Positions 27,358-37,165 of a stretch of DNA of 59,287 nt are shown here, piece after piece. Below the pieces are notes generated by a model. It worked only from the letters and a program-made list of their open reading frames with translations, was not told where the DNA came from and did not search any database. The stretch's first letter is position 1. Every line of letters begins with the position of its first letter. A program made the translations under genes and the position numbers. This stretch comes from Aliivibrio sifiae (GTDB lineage Bacteria > Pseudomonadota > Gammaproteobacteria > Enterobacterales > Vibrionaceae): positions 32,757 through 92,043 of the forward strand of contig NZ_MSCO01000001.1 in assembly GCF_002954705.1 (NCBI RefSeq). The letters are read 5' to 3'.

Positions 27358-27987
27358 TTAACTTTCAGTCTGTTGCAATAAAATAACGGCTTGAGTTCTG
27401 TTTTTTACCCCTAACTTTCTAAAAATGGCAGTCATGTGTGCTTTTATTGTTGCTTCAGATACTTCTAAGTCATAAGCGATTTGTTTGTTTAGCAATCCAT
27501 CAGAAAGCATTCCGAGAACTTTATATTGCTGCGGAGTAAGGCTCGTAATTTTAGTCGCTAAATCATCACAGGCCGCTGAGTTCTTAATTGAGCCTTCTGG
27601 AAAATAGGAATCGCCAGATAAAATTTGATTTAGTGCTGATATTAGTGAACGCATGTCACTTGATTTAGGAATGAAACCAAAAGCACCATGACTCTTAACT
27701 TGAGAGATAATACTAGGTTCTTCACTGGCAGAGACAACAACAATAGGTAAATCAGGGTACTGAGAACGAAGTTGTATTAACCCAGACATTCCATTACTGC
27801 CAGGCATTTTTAAATCTAAAAGCAGTAAATCAGGATCAGGCTCTTTTTCTAGTACGTTAAGTAACGCACTAAGAGAATCGGCTTCGAGTAGGTTCGCACC
27901 GCTGATAGCCATGTGAATTGATTGAAAAAGTGCATTGCGAAATAAGGGATGATCATCCGCAATAATAATGGTGTAGTTATCGTCCAT
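27358..27987 (-). CDS. crbR: LuxR/NarL-type response regulator CrbR
   Basis: CrbR is the DNA-binding partner of CrbS and activates acs in V. cholerae. The 209-residue product has a receiver domain with the acidic pair D11-D12, phospho-acceptor Asp58 (in LLLDLKMPG) and Lys in IPKSS. It ends in a LuxR-type helix-turn-helix (LTPQQYKVLGMLSDGLLNKQ... EVSEATIKAHMTAIFRKL). The ATG at 27987 is preferred because GAGGA lies upstream of it; an ATG six codons earlier overlaps that site. The assignment as CrbR rests on its family and on the nearby CrbS and actP genes. Confidence 0.85.
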   Translation of the reverse strand: MDDNYTIIIADDHPLFRNALFQSIHMAISGANLLEADSLSALLNVLEKEPDPDLLLLDLKMPGSNGMSGLIQLRSQYPDLPIVVVSASEEPSIISQVKSHGAFGFIPKSSDMRSLISALNQILSGDSYFPEGSIKNSAACDDLATKITSLTPQQYKVLGMLSDGLLNKQIAYDLEVSEATIKAHMTAIFRKLGVKNRTQAVILLQQTES

Positions 27988-28213
27988 GGCTACAATATTC
28001 CTCATAAGTTATTTAATAAAATTAACATCTAACCGTCTTTTGAGCAATTTTTAGACGCTAAAGTCTGCGCTGTATCTCTAACTCATTTCTCGTTTTCATT
28101 AAATAAGATCAGATCTCGAGATCTTAATATTTAAAACGAATTAATTTCTAGCTCTAGACAATCAATTAAAACGAAACTAAACTTCTTTCAAATCGAAACT
28201 TAATGAGTTTTTT

Positions 28214-28978
28214 ATGTCGAAGAGAAACACAAAACAACGCCGTCATATGATCCTGTCTTTATTAATAGAGAAGGGAGAAGTTACTGTCGAAGAGCTTTCT
28301 GAGCTTTTTGATATCTCAGAAGTGACTATTCGTAAAGATCTAACTGAGTTAGAGAAGAATGGTTTGCTAATGCGTAAGTATGGCGGAGCGGTATTAATGC
28401 CTTCGAATATTATCCAAGAAGATACTTGTGAAGAAGTTTCGAATCGAAAGTTGTCTTTGGCAATTTCAGCCGTTGAACTCATTAAAGATCATAACAGGAT
28501 CATTATTGATAGCGGGAGTACAACTGCGGCACTGATTAATCAACTCTCAAAGAGAAATGGATTGGTGGTAATGACAAACTCGCTACCTGTAGCCAATGCG
28601 TTGCAAGAAATTGAGAACGAACCTACGTTATTAATGACAGGGGGTACGTGGGACAGCCATTCGGACTCATTCCAAGGTCAAGTGGCAGAATCTGTATTAC
28701 GATCCTATGATTTTGATCAGTTGTTCATTGGTGCTGATGGTATTGATTTAGAACGCGGAACAACCACCTTTAATGAATTAGTCGGGTTAAGTCGAGTGAT
28801 GTCTGAAGTCGCCCGTGAAGTTATTTTAATGGTTGAATCAGAAAAAATTGGCCGAAAAATTCCTAATGTGGAATTGCCATGGGACAGCATTGACGTGTTG
28901 ATTACCAATAACGATTTAAGCCAAGAACACCAACAAAAAATTGAATCACATAGTGTAAGAGTTATTAGAGCTCAGTGA
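28214..28978 (+). CDS. DeoR-family transcriptional regulator upstream of glmS
   Basis: The 254-residue protein has an N-terminal DeoR helix-turn-helix (VTVEELSELFDISEVTIRKD) and a C-terminal sugar-phosphate-sensing domain with the conserved DSGSTTAAL. Family members respond to phosphorylated sugars. It lies 125 bp upstream of glmS in the same direction, a common vibrio arrangement, which suggests that it controls amino-sugar genes. The ligand is not known. A hairpin sits between the two genes. Confidence 0.9.
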   Translation: MSKRNTKQRRHMILSLLIEKGEVTVEELSELFDISEVTIRKDLTELEKNGLLMRKYGGAVLMPSNIIQEDTCEEVSNRKLSLAISAVELIKDHNRIIIDSGSTTAALINQLSKRNGLVVMTNSLPVANALQEIENEPTLLMTGGTWDSHSDSFQGQVAESVLRSYDFDQLFIGADGIDLERGTTTFNELVGLSRVMSEVAREVILMVESEKIGRKIPNVELPWDSIDVLITNNDLSQEHQQKIESHSVRVIRAQ

Positions 28979-29004
28979 TTTAATTAGGGTTAATAAGCCC
29001 TTAT

Positions 29005-29034
29005 ACCGCTGATATTTTGCTGCCAATCAGCGGT
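29005..29034 (+). terminator. Hairpin between the DeoR gene and glmS
   Basis: ACCGCTGAT (29005-29013) pairs with ATCAGCGGT (29026-29034). The U-tract is poor (TATTACC), so it may be a weak terminator or an attenuating structure before glmS. No glmS ribozyme features are visible. Confidence 0.45.
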
Positions 29035-29103
29035 TATTACCAAGGAACGGAAACCGTTTCTTAAACGATAAGAATTTAAGATTAGAATAATTGGAGTATT
29101 GCC

Positions 29104-30936
29104 ATGTGTGGAATCGTTGGTGCAGTTGCACAAAGAGACGTAGCTGAAATTTTAGTGGAAGGATTACGTCGTTTAGAATATCGCGGCTATGATTCAGCAG
29201 GCATTGCGGTTGTTGATGCCGATAGTAACTACACACGTTTACGTCGTTTGGGTAAAGTAAAAGAATTAGCGAGTGCAGTTGAAGAATCCCATGTCGTTGG
29301 CGGTACAGGTATCGCTCATACCCGCTGGGCTACTCATGGCGAACCTTCTGAAATTAATGCTCACCCTCATGTTTCTGGTGATATTACGATTGTTCACAAT
29401 GGCATTATCGAAAACCATGAAGTTTTGCGCTCTTTATTGCAAGAGCGTGGTTATGTGTTTGTCTCTCAAACCGATACAGAAGTGATTGCACATCTTGTTG
29501 AGTGGGAGTTGCGCTCGTCGAATTCACTTATTGAAGCGGTACAAAAAACAGCGATTCAACTTGATGGTGCGTATGGAACGGTAGCAATGGACCGACGTGA
29601 TCCTGACCGTTTGGTTGTCGCTCGTTCTGGTAGCCCAATTGTTATTGGTCGTGGTGTAGGTGAAAACTTTTTAGCGTCTGATCAATTGGCATTATTAAAT
29701 GTTACTCGTCGTTTTATGTATCTTGAAGAAGGCGATGTTGCTGAAATTACACGTCGTGATGTTGTTGTCTTTGATGCAAATGGTGAGCAAGTTGAACGTG
29801 AAGTGACTGAATCAAACGCTGAGCATGATGCGGGTGATAAAGGTCAATACCGTCACTTCATGCAGAAAGAAGTGTTTGAACAGCCTAAAGCGTTAATCAA
29901 TACAATGGAAGGGCGTATTACTCACGACTCTGTTGTTACTGAGAGTATTGGTGTTAATGCCGTTGAGATTTTAAATAAAGTTGAACACGTGCAAATCATT
30001 GCGTGTGGGACCTCTTATAATGCAGGTATGACGGCTCGCTATTGGTTCGAATCATTGGCAGGTGTGAGTTGTGATGTCGAAATTGCTTCTGAGTTCCGTT
30101 ACCGTAAATTTGTTACTCGCCCAAATAGCTTATTAATTACTTTGTCTCAATCAGGGGAAACGGCTGATACCTTAGCTGCCCTTCGTCTTGCAAAAGAGCG
30201 TGGTTACATGGGGGCAATGACGGTATGTAACGTAGCGGGTTCATCATTGGTTCGTGAGTCTGATTTTGCCTTCATGACTCGTGCAGGAACAGAGATAGGT
30301 GTGGCATCAACGAAAGCTTTCACCACACAACTTGCTGCATTATTGATGTTAGTGACAGCTCTAGGTAAACAACAAAATCGTATCTCAAAAGAGAAAGAAA
30401 AAGAGATAGTTGAAGCTCTACATGCTCTGCCTGCACAAATTGAAAAAGCATTGGCGTTTGATAAAGAGATTGAAGCTTTAGCGCCTGATTTTGCTGATAA
30501 GCAACACACGCTATTTTTAGGTCGTGGTGAGTTTTATCCAATTGCCGTTGAAGCGTCTTTGAAGCTAAAAGAAATCTCATACATTCATGCTGAAGCGTAT
30601 GCGGCTGGTGAGCTAAAGCATGGTCCATTAGCGCTTATTGATGCAGAAATGCCAGTTGTCGTGGTTGCTCCTACTAATGACTTATTAGAAAAATTAAAAT
30701 CTAATGTGGAAGAAGTTCGTGCCCGTGGTGGATTACTTTATGTGTTTGCCGATGAACAAGCAGGCTTTGAAGCGGATGAGAACATGAAGATAATTACTAT
30801 GCCTCATGTAAGTGATATTACTGCACCTATTTATTACACGGTTCCGATGCAATTATTGTCTTATCATGTTGCTTTAATTAAAGGAACGGATGTCGATCAG
30901 CCTCGTAACTTAGCGAAGGCGGTAACGGTAGAGTAA
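29104..30936 (+). CDS. glmS: Glutamine-fructose-6-phosphate aminotransferase
   Basis: GlmS makes glucosamine-6-phosphate, the first committed step to peptidoglycan and LPS amino sugars. The 610-residue protein starts with the N-terminal nucleophile Cys2 ([12 protein letters not shown]) of the glutaminase domain. Two SIS domains follow, with the motif CGTSYNAG and the closing KSVTVE-like end AKAVTVE. GGAG stands before the ATG. Its catabolic counterpart nagB is 9 kb away. Confidence 0.98.
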   Translation: MCGIVGAVAQRDVAEILVEGLRRLEYRGYDSAGIAVVDADSNYTRLRRLGKVKELASAVEESHVVGGTGIAHTRWATHGEPSEINAHPHVSGDITIVHNGIIENHEVLRSLLQERGYVFVSQTDTEVIAHLVEWELRSSNSLIEAVQKTAIQLDGAYGTVAMDRRDPDRLVVARSGSPIVIGRGVGENFLASDQLALLNVTRRFMYLEEGDVAEITRRDVVVFDANGEQVEREVTESNAEHDAGDKGQYRHFMQKEVFEQPKALINTMEGRITHDSVVTESIGVNAVEILNKVEHVQIIACGTSYNAGMTARYWFESLAGVSCDVEIASEFRYRKFVTRPNSLLITLSQSGETADTLAALRLAKERGYMGAMTVCNVAGSSLVRESDFAFMTRAGTEIGVASTKAFTTQLAALLMLVTALGKQQNRISKEKEKEIVEALHALPAQIEKALAFDKEIEALAPDFADKQHTLFLGRGEFYPIAVEASLKLKEISYIHAEAYAAGELKHGPLALIDAEMPVVVVAPTNDLLEKLKSNVEEVRARGGLLYVFADEQAGFEADENMKIITMPHVSDITAPIYYTVPMQLLSYHVALIKGTDVDQPRNLAKAVTVE

Positions 30937-30957
30937 GTTTACTTATAAGATTGAAAT

Positions 30958-30993
30958 AAAAAACGGCAGCCTTAAATAAGGCTGCCGTTTTTG
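30958..30993. terminator. Bidirectional terminator overlapping the GGDEF gene end
   Basis: AAAACGGCAGCCTTA (30960-30974) pairs perfectly with 30977-30991. Both strands have A/T tails, so it can end glmS and the convergent cyclase gene. The right arm and the loop encode the last residues and stop codon of the cyclase. Confidence 0.88.
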
Positions 30994-31994
30994 TTTGCAT
31001 CAGTGATGCTTTTTTTCTGTTCCTTTTCTTTATACATAGAGGCATCAGCATTCATAAACATGTCTTTTAGCGTGGTTGTTGAGTTATGAGGTTCAAGATG
31101 CTGACCAATACTGATATTACTGATATTCAAGCCTGACTGATATTGTGTTTTCTCTTGGTAATGTTGACGAATACGTAATGAAAGGGCGCTTAGCTCGGTT
31201 TCTTGTTCTTTATTTAATAACGTTAAGACAATAAATTCATCACCACCAGTACGAGCGATAAGATCTGATTCTCTGACTTCATTTTTTAGAATATTAGCTA
31301 AAATTTGAATGCATTGATCTCCAGTTGAGTGACCAAAGTTATCATTTACCTGCTTTAGATTATCAATATCAAGATAAAGAATACCGATACTGTCTTGGTA
31401 TCGTTTCGCGTCTTTTCGTTTTTGTTTACCTAAAATTCCTAATCCTCGACGATTAAGTAATTCAGTCATTGAATCAGTAAGAGCCATTTGTTTATGCTGC
31501 TCAGCTTCTTCTGCCATTTTTAAGTCAGCAGTGATTAGTTTTGAAAGGTGGAGTAATAGTTTAATTAATGCATTTTCATAATCGGTATTTTTTGTATCTA
31601 TCGCACAGACAGTGCCATAAATAGAACCGTTAGGGTGAAAGACGGGAACCCCACAATATGATCTTACTGGGCCATCTTTAACGGCTGGTGCGTTAATCCA
31701 ATATTCACTCTTTAATGCATTAGGAACATATAGTTCTTTGCCTGTTTCAACAATCGTACGGCAAAAACTTTTATTGTCACAGGACCATTGAGAGCCTTGG
31801 TGAAGAAAGCTTGTTTCATTATTACTGCTTACAAGAGTATGAAAAGAATGACCTGTAAACTCAATAATAGCGCCACAATCTGCGCCAAAAATATCAACAA
31901 TTAAATCTGCAAGCTCTTGCCATTTTGATAGGTCAATTATGCTGTCTTGTGAATTAAAACGAGAAGTAAAGAAAGCTGTCATACGCACATCCAT
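30972..31994 (-). CDS. GAF-GGDEF diguanylate cyclase
   Basis: The 340-residue cytoplasmic protein has an N-terminal GAF sensory domain (about 20-165) and a GGDEF domain that makes cyclic di-GMP from two GTP. The active-site motif RTGGDEF is near residue 248. An inhibitory I-site RxxD (RESD) stands exactly five residues before it, so activity and product feedback are expected. There is no membrane segment. The ligand of the GAF domain is unknown. Its last codons run into the shared terminator. The start may be Met1 or Met5; both lie close together. Confidence 0.92.
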   Translation of the reverse strand: MDVRMTAFFTSRFNSQDSIIDLSKWQELADLIVDIFGADCGAIIEFTGHSFHTLVSSNNETSFLHQGSQWSCDNKSFCRTIVETGKELYVPNALKSEYWINAPAVKDGPVRSYCGVPVFHPNGSIYGTVCAIDTKNTDYENALIKLLLHLSKLITADLKMAEEAEQHKQMALTDSMTELLNRRGLGILGKQKRKDAKRYQDSIGILYLDIDNLKQVNDNFGHSTGDQCIQILANILKNEVRESDLIARTGGDEFIVLTLLNKEQETELSALSLRIRQHYQEKTQYQSGLNISNISIGQHLEPHNSTTTLKDMFMNADASMYKEKEQKKSITDANKNGSLI

Positions 31995-32151
31995 GTAAAG
32001 CGGCTATTATTTAAATTTTGTATAGTTATAAAACTATCATTATTAAATGTTAATTTCATTGCATTAAGTTTAAAACCACACTATTTATCTTTTAGTTTAG
32101 AAAAGTGATTGCTGAATCGCTATTTTTTCTATTGATTTTTGTATTATAGTG

Positions 32152-32183
32152 CATATGATATATGGAAATGCATATATTCATAT
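32152..32183. promoter_or_regulatory. Candidate ArsR operator
   Basis: An imperfect inverted repeat pairs CATATGATATAT (32152-32163) with CATATATTCATAT (32171-32183). It ends 13 bp before the arsR start, overlapping the expected promoter, as in autoregulated ArsR/SmtB repressors. Confidence 0.55.
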
Positions 32184-32195
32184 TTAAGGTTCATT

Positions 32196-32525
32196 ATGTT
32201 ACCTCATCAATTTTTCAAACTGCTTTCTGATGAAACACGGATCCGTTGTTTACTACTTATCGCGCGCGAAGGTCGTTTATGTGTAAACCAATTGACGGAA
32301 GCATTAGGTGAAAGTCAGCCAAAGATCTCTCGGCATTTAGCGCAGCTACGCCAGTCAGGTGTATTGATTGATACTCGTGAAGGACAGTGGGTGTATTACC
32401 AAGTGAGTACTGAACTACCAGGTTGGTTAAACAAAATTATTGAAGGTTTGAAGCAATCAAATTGTTTACAAGCTCAATATCAAAAAGACACAGATAAATT
32501 AAACGCCATAAAAACGTGTTGCTAA
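32196..32525 (+). CDS. arsR: ArsR-family arsenic-responsive repressor
   Basis: The 109-residue protein is an ArsR/SmtB winged-helix repressor ([14 protein letters not shown]; recognition helix [13 protein letters not shown]). It lacks the classic CVCDLC metal site: only Cys29 is at that place. Instead it has Cys90 and a terminal Cys108-Cys109 pair, like ArsR proteins with a C-terminal As(III) site. The ATG at 32196 has AAGG upstream; the longer frame crosses the operator and is rejected. It begins an operon with gapdh, a phosphatase and arsJ. Release by As(III) is inferred. Confidence 0.9.
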   Translation: MLPHQFFKLLSDETRIRCLLLIAREGRLCVNQLTEALGESQPKISRHLAQLRQSGVLIDTREGQWVYYQVSTELPGWLNKIIEGLKQSNCLQAQYQKDTDKLNAIKTCC

Positions 32526-32545
32526 TTTCATTTAGGGGAAAAACG

Positions 32546-33547
32546 ATGACAATTAAAGTAGGGATTAACGGATTTGGTCGTATTGGACGTTTGGCATTAA
32601 GAGCGGCATACGATTGGCCAGAATTGGAATTTGTGCAAATAAATGACGTCGCGGGAGATGCACATACTTTAGCGCATTTACTTGAATTTGATTCAATTCA
32701 AGGACGTTGGAACCATGCAGTGACCACCGATGGAAGAACTATGATCATCGGTGAACAAAAGCTAATAACCACTCAAGAAAAAGACATTGATGCTGTCGAT
32801 TGGTCCGGTTGTGATGTCGTTATTGAAGCTACGGGCGTGCATCGCACACGTTCATTTTTAGATAAATATTTAGCGCAGGGCGTTAAACGTGTTGTTGTTT
32901 CTGCTCCGGTAAAAGAAGACGGTGTCGCGAATATTGTGGTTGGTGTGAACGACGATATTTTTGATCCTGCTGTTCATCAAATCGTCACTGCGGCATCTTG
33001 CACTACAAACTGCCTCGCTCCAATTGTTAAAGTTATTAATAGTGAGTTGGGTATCGAAAACGCGGCATTTACTACCATTCATGATTTGACCAATACACAA
33101 ACCATTTTAGATGCACCTCATAAAGATCTTCGCCGTGCGCGAGCGTGTGGAATGAGCCTAATCCCTACTACAACAGGTTCTGCAAAAGCGATTGTTGAGA
33201 TTTTCCCTGAGCTTAAAAATAAAATCGACGGTCATGCGGTACGAGTTCCTTTAGCGAACGCATCACTGACTGACATTATCTTTGAAGTGAAAAGAGATAC
33301 GACTGTTGAAGAAGTAAATCAGTTATTAAAGGATGCGGCTTATGGTGATCTAAAAGGTATTTTAGGTTACGAAGAGCGCCCTCTTGTCTCTATTGATTAT
33401 AAAGGAGACCAACGTTCAACGATTGTCGATGCTTTGTCTACTATGCTTGTTGGTAAACGTATGGTGAAGATTTATGCGTGGTATGACAATGAAATGGGTT
33501 ACGCCACTCGTACTGCGGAATTAGTTAGAAATGTTGGTTTGGCTTAA
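32546..33547 (+). CDS. ArsJ-associated glyceraldehyde-3-phosphate dehydrogenase
   Basis: This GAPDH (333 residues) belongs to the set found next to arsJ. In the described pathway it uses arsenate in place of phosphate and forms 1-arseno-3-phosphoglycerate, which ArsJ exports. NAD-binding [10 protein letters not shown] is at 7-16, the catalytic Cys152 is in [10 protein letters not shown] and the catalytic His179 is in TTIHD. The start at 32546 is 20 bp after arsR with GGGGAA before it. It is unlikely to be the central glycolytic enzyme, given the ars context. Confidence 0.92.
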   Translation: MTIKVGINGFGRIGRLALRAAYDWPELEFVQINDVAGDAHTLAHLLEFDSIQGRWNHAVTTDGRTMIIGEQKLITTQEKDIDAVDWSGCDVVIEATGVHRTRSFLDKYLAQGVKRVVVSAPVKEDGVANIVVGVNDDIFDPAVHQIVTAASCTTNCLAPIVKVINSELGIENAAFTTIHDLTNTQTILDAPHKDLRRARACGMSLIPTTTGSAKAIVEIFPELKNKIDGHAVRVPLANASLTDIIFEVKRDTTVEEVNQLLKDAAYGDLKGILGYEERPLVSIDYKGDQRSTIVDALSTMLVGKRMVKIYAWYDNEMGYATRTAELVRNVGLA

Positions 33548-33564
33548 GCATTGAGGAATCTGAA

Positions 33565-34062
33565 ATGACACATCCTACTTGGGAGTTACCCGTTACTGAC
33601 ACTTATGGCGCATTGATTTTGACGCCTTGTCCTGGCACAAAAGGCGTTGAGTTAATTGAATCTTTAACGCAACTAAAAGCACAAGGTGTAGCTGCGATTG
33701 TCACTGCATTAAGTCAAGATGAGCTAACAGAAAAAGGCGTTGGTTCTCTTGGTGAAGAAGTACAGCGTCTAGGAATGAAATGGTTTTACCTTCCAATTGA
33801 AGACGATTGTGCACCTGATGATAAATTTGCAGCAGAATGGAAAGCAGCGACGCCTGAATTACAACAAGTGTTAGAAAATAATGGCAAAGTAGCAATGCAT
33901 TGCATGGGCGGTTCAGGTCGTACAGGTTTACTTGCAGGACATTTACTGTTGGATTTAGGTTGGGATTTAGATGTAATTAAACAACAAGTCCAAGCGTTAC
34001 GTCCAGGTGCTTTTACTAAGCCAGTGCAAATAGAATATATAAATTCTATTGCTTACAAATAA
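33565..34062 (+). CDS. Dual-specificity-type protein phosphatase in the ars operon
   Basis: The 165-residue protein is of the CDKN3/dual-specificity cysteine phosphatase type. The P-loop HCMGGSGRTG has His112, catalytic Cys113 and Arg119, fitting HCx5R(T/S). Asp80 or Asp81 (PIEDDCAPD) is a likely general acid. The gene starts 17 bp after gapdh and is followed by arsJ 72 bp later, so it is part of the operon. Its role in arsenic resistance is not known to me. It might act on a phospho- or arseno-ester or on a protein; arsenate reduction by a cysteine phosphatase fold is another possibility. Confidence 0.85.
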   Translation: MTHPTWELPVTDTYGALILTPCPGTKGVELIESLTQLKAQGVAAIVTALSQDELTEKGVGSLGEEVQRLGMKWFYLPIEDDCAPDDKFAAEWKAATPELQQVLENNGKVAMHCMGGSGRTGLLAGHLLLDLGWDLDVIKQQVQALRPGAFTKPVQIEYINSIAYK

Positions 34063-34134
34063 TCAGCGTTAAGGTTATCTCAGGAGAATATTATACTTCT
34101 GAGATGGCTTAATCTCATTTAGGTTCTCTATTTT

Positions 34135-35346
34135 ATGCTCTCTCAATTAAGCCATAGTGTACGTCAATACATGATTGTGACCTTTAATTATTGGAACTTC
34201 ACCATTACTGATGGCGCGTTGCGTATGTTGGTGGTGCTCTATTTTCATGATTTGGGATACAGTACTTTAGTCATTGCGTCTCTCTTTTTGTTTTATGAAT
34301 TCTTTGGTGTGGTGACTAATTTATTGGGGGGGTGGTTAGGCGCTCGGTTAGGGTTAAATAAAACCATGAATGTTGGCTTAATAATGCAGGTATTTGCGTT
34401 GTTAATGTTGGCATTACCGAGTGTTTGGTTAACGATTCCGTGGGTTATGGCTGCACAAGCATTATCTGGAGTTGCAAAAGACCTCAATAAAATGAGCGCT
34501 AAAAGTGCAATTAAAACCTTAGTTCCGAGCGATCAAGAAGGGGCGCTCTATAAGTGGATAGCGATTCTTACTGGGTCTAAAAATGCACTCAAAGGCGCAG
34601 GGTTCTTTCTTGGTGGCTTACTCTTAACAACCATCGGATTTCAATTGGCTGTTATAGCGATGGCGAGTGTTCTTTTCGTTGTCTTTATCGGCAGTGTTTT
34701 CTTGCTTGATGGTGACATGGGAAAAGCAAAATCAAAGCCTAAATTTACTCAGCTATTTTCTAAATCTAAGGAGATTAATACCTTATCAGCTGCACGATTA
34801 TTCTTATTTGGTGCGAGAGATGTGTGGTTTGTCGTCGCGTTACCAATTTACTTAGGCAGTGTCTTTGGTTGGGGTCATTCTCTTGTCGGTGGTTTCTTAG
34901 CGTTATGGGTTATCGCATATGGATTTGTGCAAGGCTTTGCTCCTAAAATCACGGGAAAAGCACAAGGTCGAACACCTGATGGTAGGTCTGCTTTATGGTG
35001 GGTAGGATTACTTACAGTCGTGACAGGGATTATCGCTTATCTGGTTCAGATTGAATGGCAAGCTGAATATACGATTGTGATTGGTTTACTTATTTTTGGT
35101 GCAGTATTTGCGATTAATTCTTCACTGCATTCGTACCTAATTGTCAGCTATGCCAAAGGCGATGGCGTCTCTATGGATGTTGGTTTTTACTATATGGCTA
35201 ATGCAATGGGACGTTTAGTAGGTACTGTTTTATCTGGATTGGTATTTCAATTAGCCGGATTTTCGGCGTGTTTGTGGGTATCGTTTGGTTTCTTGGTGCT
35301 AACTACGTTGATATCGGTAAAGTTACCTAAAGCAGAAAGTGAGTAA
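34135..35346 (+). CDS. arsJ: Organoarsenical efflux MFS transporter ArsJ
   Basis: ArsJ is a 12-helix inner-membrane MFS protein that exports 1-arseno-3-phosphoglycerate. The 403-residue product fits the family in length. Its opening region (MIVTFNYWNFTITDGALRML, about residues 13-32) and the KDLNKMSAKSAIKTLVP segment are typical of ArsJ. Its place downstream of an ArsJ-associated GAPDH makes the assignment strong. No arsB, acr3 or arsC accompanies it, so the operon targets arsenate by this route alone. Confidence 0.92.
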   Translation: MLSQLSHSVRQYMIVTFNYWNFTITDGALRMLVVLYFHDLGYSTLVIASLFLFYEFFGVVTNLLGGWLGARLGLNKTMNVGLIMQVFALLMLALPSVWLTIPWVMAAQALSGVAKDLNKMSAKSAIKTLVPSDQEGALYKWIAILTGSKNALKGAGFFLGGLLLTTIGFQLAVIAMASVLFVVFIGSVFLLDGDMGKAKSKPKFTQLFSKSKEINTLSAARLFLFGARDVWFVVALPIYLGSVFGWGHSLVGGFLALWVIAYGFVQGFAPKITGKAQGRTPDGRSALWWVGLLTVVTGIIAYLVQIEWQAEYTIVIGLLIFGAVFAINSSLHSYLIVSYAKGDGVSMDVGFYYMANAMGRLVGTVLSGLVFQLAGFSACLWVSFGFLVLTTLISVKLPKAESE

Positions 35347-35356
35347 AAGAAAGTCG

Positions 35357-35887
35357 TTAAAATGGACTTTCTTTTTGTAATTCAGAGCAAATATCAACAA
35401 TAGCAAGTGAAAGTCCAGAACGAATCATTTGCTTTTGTCTATCAATTTGCATTTGATAAAAAGCCAAATCAGTATCGTCATTAAGAGGAGTGATTTCTAA
35501 TTGAATCATTCCCATTCTTTTTACAAGATTGAGTGCATTAATTGGTGTGATAACCTGCGGATCGGTAAATTGAAGTTCATTCATTTCTAAGTTCAATTTA
35601 TTACGTAGTTGTATTAGTCCTTCAATATCATGATAAGTATTATTTGGTAATACACCTAAACCAAATAGGAGTTTAAGTCTTACGCTTAAATCGCCTAATG
35701 GACCGGAATCTTGAAGTAATGGGCCAATAACAGATTGAACTGCAAAATCATCTTTACGAAAAATGCGCTGAATTAAGCCGTCGATAGATTCATTAAGAAT
35801 ATCGACAGCAATGATGAAAAAACCACGCACAGAAGGTGCATCGTCTAGTCGTTCAATGATGTTAGATTCATTTATTACTTCTGTCAT
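35357..35887 (-). CDS. mtlR: Mannitol operon repressor MtlR
   Basis: MtlR represses the mannitol operon; it lacks a classical helix-turn-helix. The 176-residue product starts at the ATG at 35887 (MTEVINESNIIERL) and has the family segments VRGFFIIAVDILNE and LGDLSVRLKLLFGLG. The upstream nine codons of the open frame are not family-like. It is the last gene of mtlA-mtlD-mtlR and converges on arsJ with only 10 bp between stops. Confidence 0.93.
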   Translation of the reverse strand: MTEVINESNIIERLDDAPSVRGFFIIAVDILNESIDGLIQRIFRKDDFAVQSVIGPLLQDSGPLGDLSVRLKLLFGLGVLPNNTYHDIEGLIQLRNKLNLEMNELQFTDPQVITPINALNLVKRMGMIQLEITPLNDDTDLAFYQMQIDRQKQMIRSGLSLAIVDICSELQKESPF

Positions 35888-35937
35888 AAAATAGCCATAA
35901 AAAGAGAGAGGCATTACACCTCTCTAATTGTTTTTTA

Positions 35938-37086
35938 TTAATTTAATGTATTAAAGATCGCTTCAATCTTTTTCGCTTCTGAACTGTTTTCAGTTAATCC
36001 TGTGTAATACGCAAGTGTTGCTTTTAAACCTGATTCACATAAACGAGTTTGTAGTTCTACAGCTTGTGGATCAGTGTTATTTACGTATTTAAACGCGGCG
36101 GCAATACCTTTTAATAGCATTTTGTTCTCAGTGCCGTATTCTATTGTACCTAATAAGGGTTTGATTAAGCGATCATTTTTACCTAATTTGCGAATTGGTT
36201 GGCGTGCAACGCGATCAATCTCATCTCGTAAATATGGATTAGCAAAGCGGCCTAGAATTTTTTCGATATAAGCTGCGTGCAATTCTTTATCAAAACCATA
36301 GCGACGGATTAATACTTCTCCACTTTCTTCCATAGCCGTTTTTACTTCAGCTCTGATTTCAGGGTCTTGAATTGCGTCTCGTACTGTTTCATGTCCTTTT
36401 AATGAACCAAGGTAAGCAGTAATACAGTGACCAGTGTTCAGTGTGAAAAGTTTACGTTCAACAAATGCCATGAGGTTGTTTGTTTTTTCCATTCCAGCAA
36501 TTTCAGGAGCGCCACCTTTGAACTGTTGTTCATCAACAATCCATTCGCTAAAGCTTTCAACAGTTACCTCTAATAAGTCATCATTAGCTGATTCAGAGGG
36601 TGGAACAATACGGTCTACTGCTGAATCTACAAAACCAACCAACTCATTACAGCGAGCATGATAAGACTCATCAAGGTGTGAATACACTTCATTTTTAAGA
36701 TGAGTTGTACCACGAACCATATTTTCACAAGCGATGATATTTAAGGGTGATTCATTGTTTGCATCGAAACGTCTTGCTAAACCTTTTGCGATGGTTTTTG
36801 CGATAATATCCAACACGTTAGGACCGACTGCTGTGGTTACTAAATCCGTTTTTACAATGCGTTCAATAACGTCATCACTGGTAGAGTTAACGGCTGTAAC
36901 GTGTGTAACTGTCTCTATTTGGCACTCAGAGCCAACTACTTTTACCTTGTATGATTGGTCATGTGAAAGTTGATCTACCAACGGAGCATCAACATCTGCG
37001 AATGTAACAGCGACGTTTGAGTCAGAAAGAACTTTACCAATAAAACCACGACCGATGTTGCCTGCGCCAAAATGTACTGCTTTCAT
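35938..37086 (-). CDS. mtlD: Mannitol-1-phosphate 5-dehydrogenase
   Basis: MtlD oxidises mannitol-1-phosphate to fructose-6-phosphate with NAD. The 382-residue protein starts at the ATG at 37086 ([17 protein letters not shown]), the NAD-binding motif; five earlier codons in frame are unlikely to be used. The C-terminal catalytic domain contains the [11 protein letters not shown] region. It lies between mtlA and mtlR in one transcription unit. Confidence 0.97.
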   Translation of the reverse strand: MKAVHFGAGNIGRGFIGKVLSDSNVAVTFADVDAPLVDQLSHDQSYKVKVVGSECQIETVTHVTAVNSTSDDVIERIVKTDLVTTAVGPNVLDIIAKTIAKGLARRFDANNESPLNIIACENMVRGTTHLKNEVYSHLDESYHARCNELVGFVDSAVDRIVPPSESANDDLLEVTVESFSEWIVDEQQFKGGAPEIAGMEKTNNLMAFVERKLFTLNTGHCITAYLGSLKGHETVRDAIQDPEIRAEVKTAMEESGEVLIRRYGFDKELHAAYIEKILGRFANPYLRDEIDRVARQPIRKLGKNDRLIKPLLGTIEYGTENKMLLKGIAAAFKYVNNTDPQAVELQTRLCESGLKATLAYYTGLTENSSEAKKIEAIFNTLN

Positions 37087-37165
37087 AATAATTACCTTCA
37101 ATTTGATATTAGGAGATAGATCAACCCTATAGGGGGAAAGTTGACCTATGTTTTCTATGTGATCG

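Noticed and set aside
28979-29103. glmS ribozyme or amino-sugar riboswitch
   Set aside because: The gap is only 125 bp and shows a simple hairpin; no ribozyme core is recognisable, and these are typical of Gram-positive bacteria.
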